DNA of 64,000 nucleotides from contig NZ_JAIRAU010000057.1 of the NCBI RefSeq assembly GCF_020073745.1, positions 370,620 through 434,619 on the forward strand. The letters are read 5' to 3'. The position numbers and the translations under genes were made by a program. Of this stretch, positions 16,970-24,220 are shown piece by piece. The notes under the pieces were generated by a model. The model searched no databases. It was not told the DNA's origin and saw only the letters and a list, made by a program, of their open reading frames with translations. The DNA is from Nannocystis pusilla (GTDB taxonomy: Bacteria; Myxococcota_A; Polyangia; Nannocystales; Nannocystaceae). Positions within the stretch are counted from its first letter, which is position 1. Each line of letters begins with the position of its first letter.

Positions 16970-18022
16970 ATGCCGCACGAGCCCATTCGCCTGATCCTGA
17001 GCGCGACCGCCGTCGCGGTCGCCCTCGTTTTCGGGTGGGCCGCGCTCGATCTTCTGTTGCTCGTGTTCGCCGGGCTCCTCGTCGCCCAACTCTTGCTCGG
17101 CCTCGTCGGTCTCCTCCGCCGTTCGACCGGAATGCCGCACGGCTGGGCGCTGGCGGCCGTCTGTCTCGCGTTGACGGGAGCGCTGATCCTCGGTGCCTTG
17201 CTGCTCGCGCCGGCGCTCTCCGAGCAATGGAGCGAGCTGGTCGACTCGCTGCCGTCGTCGTTCGAGCAGGCGCGGGCGAGCCTGCGAGGGAGCTCGCTCG
17301 GCCGCTGGCTGGGCGAGGCGATCCCGAACCCTGATGTCCTCAAGGACATGTTGGCGCGGCTGGCCGGCGGATCGGGCGTCGTGAGGCGTGTGACGGGTCT
17401 GTTCTCGACGGCCTTCGGCGCGCTCGTCAGCGCGGTGCTCGTGGCCTTCCTGGGCCTCTTCTTCGCCGCCCAGCCGCAGGTCTACCGCGACGGCCTCGTG
17501 CGCCTGATCCCACCCGAACGGCGACTGCGGGCGCAGGAGGTGCTGGGGCGGGTCGGGGAGACGCTCCGATGGTGGATCCTGGGTAAGGCGATATCGATGA
17601 CGCTGGTCGCCGCGCTGTCGGGCCTCGGGCTGTGGCTGCTCGGGGTCCCGCTCGCCCTGGCGCTCGGGTTGATCGCGGGGCTCCTCGGCTTTATCCCCAA
17701 CTTCGGTCCGGTGCTGGCGGTGGTGCCGGCGGCTCTGGTCGCGCTGTCCCAGAGCGCGGCATCGGCCGGGTATGTGCTGCTGTTGTACGGCGGGATCCAG
17801 CTCGCCGAGAGCTATGTGCTCACGCCGCTCGTACAACAGCGGACGATCTCGCTGCCGCCCGGCCTGATCCTCGGGACCCAGGTGGTCCTCGGCGGCCTCC
17901 TCGGCGCACTCGGTCTGGCCCTGTCGACGCCGATGCTCGCCGCCGCGGTGGTGATGATCGACATGCTGTACGTGCAGGACGTGCTCCACGACGAACCGGG
18001 CCCCCGCGGGGCGGCGCGGTGA
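16970..18022 (+). CDS. AI-2E family transporter (TqsA/PerM-like membrane protein)
   Basis: 350 residues. The pattern is that of the AI-2 exporter superfamily: an N-terminal pair of helices (LILSATAVAVALVFGWAALD; LLLLVFAGLLVAQLLLGLV), a third helix, and a soluble amphipathic stretch (EQWSELVDSLPSSFEQARAS). A C-terminal bundle follows, with LGFIPNFGPVLAVVPA and YGGIQLAESYVLTPLVQQR. The GFIPNFGP loop and the E-x-x-x-x-P-x-V-Q block are family signatures. Members export autoinducer-2 or exchange Na+ for H+; the substrate cannot be assigned here. A dyad core lies at 17335-17348 in the soluble region. The short distance to the 18186 lipoprotein gene may mean co-transcription. Confidence 0.88.
   Translation: MPHEPIRLILSATAVAVALVFGWAALDLLLLVFAGLLVAQLLLGLVGLLRRSTGMPHGWALAAVCLALTGALILGALLLAPALSEQWSELVDSLPSSFEQARASLRGSSLGRWLGEAIPNPDVLKDMLARLAGGSGVVRRVTGLFSTAFGALVSAVLVAFLGLFFAAQPQVYRDGLVRLIPPERRLRAQEVLGRVGETLRWWILGKAISMTLVAALSGLGLWLLGVPLALALGLIAGLLGFIPNFGPVLAVVPAALVALSQSAASAGYVLLLYGGIQLAESYVLTPLVQQRTISLPPGLILGTQVVLGGLLGALGLALSTPMLAAAVVMIDMLYVQDVLHDEPGPRGAAR
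17335..17348. repeat. Dispersed dyad core TGTCC-TCAA-GGACA
   Basis: An exact core in the AI-2E transporter gene, extended on the right to GGACATGT. It encodes DVLKDML. Confidence 0.85.
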
Positions 18023-18185
18023 GTCGGAGTTCCTCGCGGTGGCCCTGCTCGCCACCAGTCTCGGCCCGCGTCTCGCCGTCGAACTCGCTCTCGACGATCC
18101 AATGATCAGAACGCCGGGATCGTTCGCGCCGCTTCCCTTGCATGAGCGGGTATCGTCGGTTACATCCCCCGGTCGGGAGATCACG

Positions 18186-18515
18186 ATGCGGAACATTGAT
18201 TCTCGGTATCAAGCGGCGATTGCGATGCTTTTCGCCGGAGTGCTCGGGTGCGGCAAGGACGGAGACGGGGGCGGCGGCGCGACCCAGACCGAGATCGACA
18301 CCGCCTGTCAATCCTACTGCCAGATGGCCCATTTGTGCGACGACGAGATCGCCGCGGACGAGTGCACGGCCACCTGCGTCGATCGGATGGGCGACTGCAT
18401 GGCCGACGAGCAGGGCCAGGCGGTCGATGACCTCGAAAGCTGCGCCAAAGAAGCGTGCGATGACTTCACGTCATGTACGGTCGGGGCCGGCTTCCAGTGC
18501 GCCTTCGGGATCTGA
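18186..18515 (+). CDS. Small cysteine-rich lipoprotein
   Basis: 109 residues from the ATG at 18186, preceded by CGGGAG. The signal and lipobox are AAIAMLFAGVLGC. A Gly-rich spacer (GDGGGG) leads to an acidic domain with eight cysteines in CxxxC pairs: CQSYCQMAHLC, CTATCVDRMGDC, CAKEACDDFTSC. This resembles small myxobacterial lipoproteins with paired disulfides, and the 2474-2983 protein here in style. It is acidic, surface-exposed or periplasmic, and of unknown role. Confidence 0.75.
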   Translation: MRNIDSRYQAAIAMLFAGVLGCGKDGDGGGGATQTEIDTACQSYCQMAHLCDDEIAADECTATCVDRMGDCMADEQGQAVDDLESCAKEACDDFTSCTVGAGFQCAFGI

Positions 18516-18598
18516 GTTAACCACGGCCCCGGGGCACCGGCCGCTTCCTGTCGGCGACGGGTCCAGCGCAGCGTTCGTCGCGGGCGTGGTCGGGTCGC

Positions 18599-19465
18599 TC
18601 ACGCTCCCGGGCGCTGGGTGGGCCGCACGCGCAGATCGGTGGCGTCGATGTAGAGCGCCTCCTCGAGCAGCGGCTCGGTCGCCTGGGCCGGCACGTCCCA
18701 CGCCTTGCCGGGGTTGCGCGGCATCCCGCGCAGTGTGCCGCGCACTTCGACGAAGTCGCCGGGCTGGATCCCGGGCGGGAGCGCCGCGGGTACCACGAAC
18801 ACCTGCGCCTTCTGGCTCGGGCCGATCCACAGCCCGCGTCCGAGCCGCTCGCGCACCCGCTCGCGCCGCAGGTCCACCGGTCGGCCGGCGAGCGCTCCGG
18901 GGTCCTCGGTGGCGACGATGGTGACGACCGAGAAGATCGGCGGCGCGTCCTGGTCGGTCGCGTTCCAGGTGGCGTCGGCGCCAAAGGTCGTGACCCTACG
19001 GATCGAGGTCGCTACCACCACGGGGCGAGCTTTCAGCAGCGCCTCGAGCTCCGGCTCGACGTCCCACCCCAGGGCGGGCTCGACCTCGGCGGCGGCGAAC
19101 GAACGCACGACGCCGGTAACCACGAGCTCGTCGTCGGGGGAAAGAATGTTGTCGGCGAAGCGCACCGGCGTCCGCGTGAGCACGGTGATGTCGTCTCCGA
19201 ACGCCCAGCCGGTGCCCTCGAGAGTGAACGCGCGGTCGCTCAAGACGTGGTCGACCTCGCCGGTCAGGCGGACTTCGCGGCCGAAGAACTTGCCGGGGGT
19301 CTCCTGCATGCGGTCGACGGTCGCGCGGGTGGGCGACGACGGCTGCACCAGCGACTCCTCCGGGACCGTCTGGTGCTCGTTCCACTGGCAACCGCCCGCG
19401 ACGGCGAGGGCGAGCGCGGCTGCCAGGCCCGGGCGTGGGGCGTGCATGGGATGTGCGACTCTCAC
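18599..19465 (-). CDS. Secreted OB-like lipoprotein, paralogue B
   Basis: About 288 residues. I chose the GTG at 19465 because GGAGGA sits 6 bases upstream; the ATG at 19447 is the alternative. The signal peptide ends ALAVAGGC, a good lipobox. It shares the following blocks with paralogue A (15168-16061): FFGREVRLTGEVDHVL, GWAFGDDITVLTRTPVRFAD, GRGLWIGP and GIQPGDFVEVRGTLRGMP. The two genes point towards each other across about 2.5 kb. No enzyme motif was seen. The pair probably arose by duplication, and sequence divergence suggests it is not recent. Confidence 0.8.
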   Translation of the reverse strand: MRVAHPMHAPRPGLAAALALAVAGGCQWNEHQTVPEESLVQPSSPTRATVDRMQETPGKFFGREVRLTGEVDHVLSDRAFTLEGTGWAFGDDITVLTRTPVRFADNILSPDDELVVTGVVRSFAAAEVEPALGWDVEPELEALLKARPVVVATSIRRVTTFGADATWNATDQDAPPIFSVVTIVATEDPGALAGRPVDLRRERVRERLGRGLWIGPSQKAQVFVVPAALPPGIQPGDFVEVRGTLRGMPRNPGKAWDVPAQATEPLLEEALYIDATDLRVRPTQRPGA

Positions 19466-19706
19466 GATGGCTCCTCCGATTCCGCGACCGGCCACCAACG
19501 CGACCGGGTGACCACCCCGCTGCGGTAGCGCGCGCGTGCCGGGCCGCAAGGAAGCGCCCGGCCGGCGGGCGTGGCCGCATGCGCGTAGCGACGCGCCCGA
19601 ACCACGTCGAGCGGACACTGCGATCGGTGCTCGCGGGCTCGCTACTGCCGCCGCCGCGACACTTTGCCTTCCGCCGCACTCGGGCCATCCTTGGACTGCG
19701 AGTGCC

Positions 19707-20462
19707 ATGACGACGAGCACGAGGACCGCGCCCGGGGCCGTTCAGCCGCGTTCGACCCGGCAGAGGCAGGGCTTGTGGGCGCGACTCGGGGTGCTACGCC
19801 GGCATCCGGACTTCACGCTCCTGGTGGCGGCGTTGGTGCTCGTCGCCGGCGGCTGGTCGTTCGTCGAACTCGCGGATGAGGTCGTCGAGGGCGAAACGGC
19901 CGCGTTCGATCGCGCCGTGCTGCTCATGTTCCGCGCCCCCGACGATCTGTCCGACCCGCGGGGTCCGCCGTGGCTCGAGGCGGCGATGCGCGACCTCACC
20001 GCGCTCGGAGGCTCGGCAGTCGTCACGCTCGTGACGCTGACGATCTTCGGCTACCTGGCGCTCTCCCGGCGTCTCCGCGCGATCGGTCTGCTCGTGGCGC
20101 TGGTCGGCGGTGGAGCTCTCCTCGCGCGGCTGCTCAAGCAAGCCTTCGCGCGACCGCGGCCGAGCGTGGTGCCGCACCTCCTGGGTGTCGAGTCCGCCAG
20201 CTTCCCCAGCAGTCACGCGACGATGGCCGCGGTGGTCTACCTGAGCCTGGGCGTGGTGCTGGCGCGTCTGGTCGATGAACCGCGACTTCGTGCGTTCATC
20301 ATCGGCGTTGCGCTAGCGATCGCGCTGGTCGTCGGCGTCAGCCGAGTGTACGCCGGTGTGCATTATCCAAGCGACGTATTGGCAGGCTGGGTGCTGGGTG
20401 TGAGCTGGGCGGTCCTTTGTTGGCTGGGGGCGCGCCTGCTGCCGGTTCGCTGGCGCGCGTGA
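19707..20462 (+). CDS. PAP2-family membrane phosphatase
   Basis: 251 residues from the ATG at 19707; the frame upstream is not protein-like. Five to six membrane helices carry the three lipid-phosphatase motifs in order: KQAFARPRP (KxxxxxxRP), PSSHATM (PSxH) and SRVYAGVHYPSD (SRxxxxxHxxxD). The active site faces the periplasm. Members dephosphorylate phosphatidate, phosphatidylglycerol-phosphate or undecaprenyl pyrophosphate. An N-terminal cytosolic segment of about 30 residues precedes the first helix. It stands alone, ahead of the TetR operon. Confidence 0.88.
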   Translation: MTTSTRTAPGAVQPRSTRQRQGLWARLGVLRRHPDFTLLVAALVLVAGGWSFVELADEVVEGETAAFDRAVLLMFRAPDDLSDPRGPPWLEAAMRDLTALGGSAVVTLVTLTIFGYLALSRRLRAIGLLVALVGGGALLARLLKQAFARPRPSVVPHLLGVESASFPSSHATMAAVVYLSLGVVLARLVDEPRLRAFIIGVALAIALVVGVSRVYAGVHYPSDVLAGWVLGVSWAVLCWLGARLLPVRWRA

Positions 20463-20574
20463 GCGAACCGTCACAAGCAGACGTCGCACGCATCCAGAGG
20501 TCGCTGCGCCTGCACCGGACCGCGGCGCAGTCCAGCAGGCCAAAACCCGCCCCGACGGCGGTCGCCGTTGCCTC

Positions 20575-20603
20575 TTGACTACGTAGGACGGCCGTCCTAG
20601 GTT
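20575..20603 (+). promoter_or_regulatory. Probable sigma70-type promoter of the TetR-YCII-Tag operon
   Basis: TTGACT (20575-20580) and TAGGTT (20598-20603) are separated by exactly 17 bases. The palindromic operator 20584-20599 fills the spacer, so a bound repressor would block RNA polymerase. Confidence 0.6.
20584..20599. promoter_or_regulatory. Operator 1, perfect 16-bp palindrome
   Basis: TAGGACGGCCGTCCTA is a perfect palindrome lying between the -35 and -10 hexamers. It has the length and position expected for a TetR-family site. Confidence 0.75.
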
Positions 20604-20612
20604 TCGTCACAT

Positions 20613-20632
20613 CCTAGGGCGGCCGTCCTAGG
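20613..20632. promoter_or_regulatory. Operator 2, 20-bp palindrome with one mismatch
   Basis: CCTAGGGCGGCCGTCCTAGG shares the core of operator 1 (GGCCGTCCTA) and lies 35 bases before the TetR start. Two sites 29-30 bases apart suggest cooperative or two-dimer binding. Confidence 0.75.
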
Positions 20633-20666
20633 CGAAGGACACGACTTCGCGGTCGAGCGAATCTTC

Positions 20667-21284
20667 ATGACCGACAAGAGCACCCGCGCGCAAATCGTCG
20701 AGGCCGCAGATCAGCTGTTTTATCGCAAGGGCTACGAGCACACGTCGTTCTCGGACATCGCGGATACGGTGCAGATCTCGCGCGGCAACTTCTACTATCA
20801 CTTTCGCACCAAGGATGAGATCCTGAGCGCGGTGATCCAGGCGCGCCTGGCGAAGACGCGCGGGATGCTGGGGCGCTGGGAGAGCGATGGGGAGACTCCC
20901 GCGGATCGCATCCGCAGCTTCATTCACATCCTGATCGTCAATCGAGCCGACATCAAGCGCTACGGCTGCCCGGTCGGCAGTTTGAGCACGGAGCTCGCCA
21001 AGCAGAACCACGCGTCGCAGGCCGAGGCGAACGAGCTCTTCACGCTGTTCCGCGTCTGGCTCAGCCGGCAGTTCGAGCTGATCGGCTGCGCCGACGCGGA
21101 TGCCTTGGCGATGCACGTCCTGGCGCGGAGCCAGGGGATCGCCACGCTGGCGAACGCGTTCCACGACGAGAAGTTCATCCGCTACGAGGTGAAGCAGCTG
21201 GAGGACTGGCTGGCCTCGTGTATCGCGCCGAAACCGCGAGCGCTCACGGCGCGGCGCGGCGCCAAACGGCCCGCAGGGCACTAG
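20667..21284 (+). CDS. TetR-family repressor, likely autoregulated
   Basis: 205 residues. The N-terminal helix-turn-helix is typical: AQIVEAADQLFYRKGYEHTS, FSDIADTVQISRGNFYYHF and RTKDEILSAVI. The C-terminal ligand domain includes RYGCPVGSLSTELAKQ, as in TetR regulators with a TetR_C_11-like domain; a Cys-Pro here may sense electrophiles, which is inference. Two palindromes and a promoter lie immediately upstream. The YCII and tag genes follow with gaps of 16 and 6 bases, so all three are probably repressed together. Confidence 0.88.
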   Translation: MTDKSTRAQIVEAADQLFYRKGYEHTSFSDIADTVQISRGNFYYHFRTKDEILSAVIQARLAKTRGMLGRWESDGETPADRIRSFIHILIVNRADIKRYGCPVGSLSTELAKQNHASQAEANELFTLFRVWLSRQFELIGCADADALAMHVLARSQGIATLANAFHDEKFIRYEVKQLEDWLASCIAPKPRALTARRGAKRPAGH

Positions 21285-21300
21285 CTAGGACGGAGCTCCA

Positions 21301-21588
21301 ATGTTCATTGTACTGCTCAAATTCTCCGACAACAAGGACCGGGCCGGCCAGTTCATGGCGGGCCACAACGAGTGGATCGCGCGCGGCCTCTCGGAGGGCG
21401 TCTTCCTGGTGGTCGGCAGCCTGAGGCCGAACGCCGGCGGCGCAATCGTGGCGCATGGCATCCTGCTAGACGAGCTCCGGCGCCGCGTGGACACCGATCC
21501 GTTCGTGGCGGAGAACGTCGTGTCAGCGGAGATCCTCGAGATTGCCCCGTCGAAGGTCGAGGACCGGCTGCGTTTCCTGCTCGGGTGA
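21301..21588 (+). CDS. YCII/YciI-like domain protein
   Basis: 95 residues, a single ferredoxin-like YCII domain. The blocks MFIVLLKFSDNKD, FMAGHNEWIARGLSEGVFLV, GSLRPNAGGAIV and DPFVAENVVSAEILEIAP match the family, with the conserved His (GHNEW) and Asp (DPF) thought to form its active site. YciI-type proteins are small hydrolase or dehalogenase-like enzymes, mostly of unknown substrate. Middle gene of the TetR-YCII-Tag operon. Confidence 0.85.
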   Translation: MFIVLLKFSDNKDRAGQFMAGHNEWIARGLSEGVFLVVGSLRPNAGGAIVAHGILLDELRRRVDTDPFVAENVVSAEILEIAPSKVEDRLRFLLG

Positions 21589-21594
21589 GGCCGC

Positions 21595-22209
21595 ATGAGC
21601 GCGACATTCGTAGGACCCGACGCTCGGCCGCGCTGCCGCTGGTGTAGCGCGGCGCCAGAATTCCTCGCCTATCACGACACAGAGTGGGGCTTCCCGGTCG
21701 CCGACGACATCCGGCTGTTCGAGAAGCTGAGCTTGGAAGCGTTCCAGTGCGGGCTGAGTTGGCGGACGATCCTCGCCAAGCGCGAGGGTTTTAGGACTGC
21801 GTTCCATGGGTTCGACTTCGACAGGATCGCAGGCTTCATGGAGCGCGACGTCGAACGCCTGATGGGCGACGACACGATCGTCCGCCACCGCGGCAAGATC
21901 GAGGCGGTCATCCACAACGCGAGCTGCGCCCGCAAGCTCGTCGCGCGCGAGGGCTCGCTGGCAGCCTTCATCTGGCGCCACGAGCCGCTCGCGAGCTCGC
22001 TCGCGCCGTCTCAGACCGAGACCCGCTCCGTGGCGTCGGCGGCCCTGTCGAAGGCACTACGGGCCGACGGCTGGAAGTTCGTCGGCCCTACCACGGTGTA
22101 CGCGTTCATGCAGGCGATGGGGCTGATCAACGATCACGTCGAAGCCTGCGCGATCCGGGCCGACGTCGGGCGCGCCAGGGCGGCGTTCAAGCGCCCCGGA
22201 CGGTCCTGA
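21595..22209 (+). CDS. tag: DNA-3-methyladenine glycosylase I
   Basis: 204 residues. It removes 3-methyladenine from alkylated DNA at the start of base-excision repair. Family blocks: CRWCSAAPEFLAYHDTEWG (zinc Cys and His), FEKLSLEAFQCGLSWRTIL with the catalytic-pocket Glu, FVGPTTVYAFMQAMGLINDH and VEAC (the second His and Cys of the zinc site). Length is normal. It starts 6 bases after the YCII gene. Control of a tag gene by its own TetR repressor is unusual and suggests induction by a chemical signal rather than by Ada. Confidence 0.93.
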   Translation: MSATFVGPDARPRCRWCSAAPEFLAYHDTEWGFPVADDIRLFEKLSLEAFQCGLSWRTILAKREGFRTAFHGFDFDRIAGFMERDVERLMGDDTIVRHRGKIEAVIHNASCARKLVAREGSLAAFIWRHEPLASSLAPSQTETRSVASAALSKALRADGWKFVGPTTVYAFMQAMGLINDHVEACAIRADVGRARAAFKRPGRS

Positions 22210-22277
22210 AGCGCTCGTCCCGCCCTTGCCAAGCGCCGGCTCGGCACGCGCTCGCGGAGCGGGCGGGGCTTGGCAGG

Positions 22278-22688
22278 GTGCTCATGGGCCGCGTGCTGCT
22301 CGCGCTCGCCGTCGTGCTCGTCACCGCTGTCGTCGTGATGTGGCAGCTCTACCGGGTCGAATCGCGGCGCTTTTTCGTCGAGCCGGACGCCCTCCTCGTC
22401 GGCGCGCTGGTTCGGTCCCCTTCCTGGGCGACATGTCGCCAGCGCGATGAATGGCCGCTTGCCCGGCTCTCCGGCGCGGGCGAGCTCGGCGGCCCGGCGC
22501 CATTCGCGTCTCATGCCAGGTTCCGGGAGTCTGGCGTGCGGCGCGGCTCCCTGTACCTCGAGAAGATCGAGGACGGGCGACCCGTGGTCCGGCATTCGGC
22601 GGCGTCGAGAACCGTTCGGCGCGACGGCGCGAGCTCGCGGGTCGGGAGCGAATGCGCCGAGCCTGTCGCACACGTCGGGTCCGGTTGA
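22278..22688 (+). CDS. Doubtful small membrane-anchored protein
   Basis: A frame of 136 residues from GTG 22278 (or ATG 22284). A convincing N-terminal helix (MGRVLLALAVVLVTAVVVMW) and QLYRVESRRFFVEPDALLV are followed by poorly ordered Arg/Ser-rich sequence. The first roughly 45 residues look real and the remainder does not, so this may be a truncated or frameshifted gene. The change occurs near a diverged copy of the dispersed dyad (CTTCC-TGGG-CGACA at about 22429-22442). No family was recognised. The rest of the 22210-22758 gap shows nothing else. Confidence 0.3.
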   Translation: MLMGRVLLALAVVLVTAVVVMWQLYRVESRRFFVEPDALLVGALVRSPSWATCRQRDEWPLARLSGAGELGGPAPFASHARFRESGVRRGSLYLEKIEDGRPVVRHSAASRTVRRDGASSRVGSECAEPVAHVGSG

Positions 22689-22758
22689 TTGCAATGACGC
22701 TCATGTCATAGTGAATGATGGCGCGACGTCGCGTCGACTCCCTGCCACGGAGGTCCGC

Positions 22759-23097
22759 ATGAGAGCGACATTCCTCAGCCTCGTATTCGTCTTCGCAGTC
22801 GGATGTGCCACCGCGCCGCCGACGCAGGCTCTGACTACCTCGATCGCCTCGGTGAATACTGCAGAGGAGCTCGGCGCGTCGCAGGTGCCGCAGGCGGCGC
22901 AGGTATTGCGATACGCCAAAAAAGAGGTCGTCTGGACCCGAGCGCTGATCGCCAACAGGAAACATGAGCGGGCCCAGCGCATGGCGCAGCGCGCCGAGAG
23001 CGACGCGGCGCTTGCGATCGCTCTCGTCCGCGAACACGAGGCCCGGCAGGCGGCCGAGCAGGCCGCGGTCACGGGCAAGGCGACGCCAAACCCCTGA
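22759..23097 (+). CDS. DUF4398-type lipoprotein
   Basis: 112 residues from the ATG at 22759 with GGAGG 7 bases upstream. The signal and lipobox are LSLVFVFAVGCAT. The mature part is a long amphipathic helix rich in Ala, Glu, Arg and Gln: ASQVPQAAQVLRYAKKEV, then ANRKHERAQRMAQRAESDAA. It matches the pattern of DUF4398 proteins, which often lie next to or are fused with OmpA domains. The next gene, 17 bases on, is such a fusion, so the two probably work together at the outer membrane or peptidoglycan interface. Confidence 0.8.
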   Translation: MRATFLSLVFVFAVGCATAPPTQALTTSIASVNTAEELGASQVPQAAQVLRYAKKEVVWTRALIANRKHERAQRMAQRAESDAALAIALVREHEARQAAEQAAVTGKATPNP

Positions 23098-23114
23098 TCC
23101 TCACGGAGGTCGTC

Positions 23115-23942
23115 GTGTCACCAAGATCGCTCATCCTCATCGCTGCCTTCCTCGTCCCGACCGCCTGCGCCGAACGGATCCCGCAGGAGCTCCGAGACGC
23201 CCGCGAGTCGTATCGAGAAGCGGCCGCTGATCCGACGACTCGGCAGGAGACCCCGGCGGAGCTCGACGATGCGCGCCAGTCGCTGGCGAAGGCCGAGCGC
23301 TCGTTCGTCGAGGAGGGTAACTCCCCGAAGACGCGCGACCACGCCTACATCGCCACGCGGAAGGCGGAGCTCGCCCTGGTTCTGGCTCGCACCGCTGATC
23401 ACGCCGAGGCTGCCAGGAACGCGGAGCTCTGGCGAACTCGCGACGTCCTCGCCGCCGAGCAGGCGGAGAACGCCACCAACGCGTCTCGCCTGACGGCCGA
23501 GCAGGAGCGCCGAGCCGAGGCCGAACGTCGCGCGGCGCTGGCGATCGCCGCCCTGGCCCGGGTCGCGGCGGTGAAGGACGAGGAGCGCGGGACGGTCGTG
23601 ACCCTCTCGGGGAGCGTCCTGTTCGCCAGCGGCAAGTCCGAGCTGCTACCCACGGCCGCCTCGCGGCTCACCCAGGTCGCCGAGGCCCTGGTCGCCGGCG
23701 ATCCCGACGCGACCTTCGTCGTCGAGGGCCACACGGACTCGTCGGGGAACGAGGACTTCAATCAGAAGTTATCGGAGGCCCGAGCGCAGGCTGTCCGAGA
23801 CTTCCTCGTCTCCCGTGGGGTCGCGGCCGATCGCATCCAGGCCCGCGGCGTGGGCGAAGCTCAGCCCGTCGCCGACAATTCATCGGCCGAGGGCAGAGCC
23901 AACAATCGGCGCGTCGAGATCATCATTCCGCCCTCGCAGTGA
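23115..23942 (+). CDS. DUF4398-OmpA lipoprotein
   Basis: 275 residues from a GTG at 23115 (ACGGAGG upstream). The signal and lipobox are LILIAAFLVPTAC. Residues 20-150 are an Ala/Glu/Arg-rich helical region (DUF4398-like), and residues 160-270 an OmpA domain: TLSGSVLFASGKSELLP, TFVVEGHTDSSG, QKLSEARAQAVRDFLVSRGV and ANNRRVEIIIPP. The Asp and Arg that contact diaminopimelate are present (HTDSSG; NNRRVE). It would anchor the outer membrane to peptidoglycan. The IS element begins 34 bases after its stop. Confidence 0.9.
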   Translation: MSPRSLILIAAFLVPTACAERIPQELRDARESYREAAADPTTRQETPAELDDARQSLAKAERSFVEEGNSPKTRDHAYIATRKAELALVLARTADHAEAARNAELWRTRDVLAAEQAENATNASRLTAEQERRAEAERRAALAIAALARVAAVKDEERGTVVTLSGSVLFASGKSELLPTAASRLTQVAEALVAGDPDATFVVEGHTDSSGNEDFNQKLSEARAQAVRDFLVSRGVAADRIQARGVGEAQPVADNSSAEGRANNRRVEIIIPPSQ

Positions 23943-24144
23943 CGCTTCGTCGGCACGCCCGCTCCTCGTCCGGCAGCTAGCCCGGATTTCTCACCACGCA
24001 CAGCGGAGCCTGCTGAGCGGCCGCCGTCGACCTGGCGCGGGGCGCTCGGACGGCGGTGACATGAGCCGCAAGCGACGGACGGCGAGCGCGCGAGATCGAG
24101 CTGTATGCCGGCTTACAAGTCCGGCGGGCGCCTTCCGAGCGACA

Positions 24145-24158
24145 TGTCCATGAGGACA
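24145..24158. repeat. Dispersed dyad core TGTCC-ATGA-GGACA inside the IS
   Basis: An exact core, extended on the left to ACATGTCC, in the non-coding left end of the IS1380 element between its terminal repeat and the transposase stop. Confidence 0.85.
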
Positions 24159-24220
24159 GACGACCTCCTGCGCAGAGAGGCGCATCCATCACGCGGGATG
24201 TTGTCGAGGCCGTCAGCGTT

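Noticed and set aside
20584..20632. TetR-operon palindromes as members of the dispersed dyad family
   Set aside because: Their core (GGACGGCCGTCC) has GGAC before GTCC with a 2-base or zero spacer, the reverse order of TGTCC-N4-GGACA.
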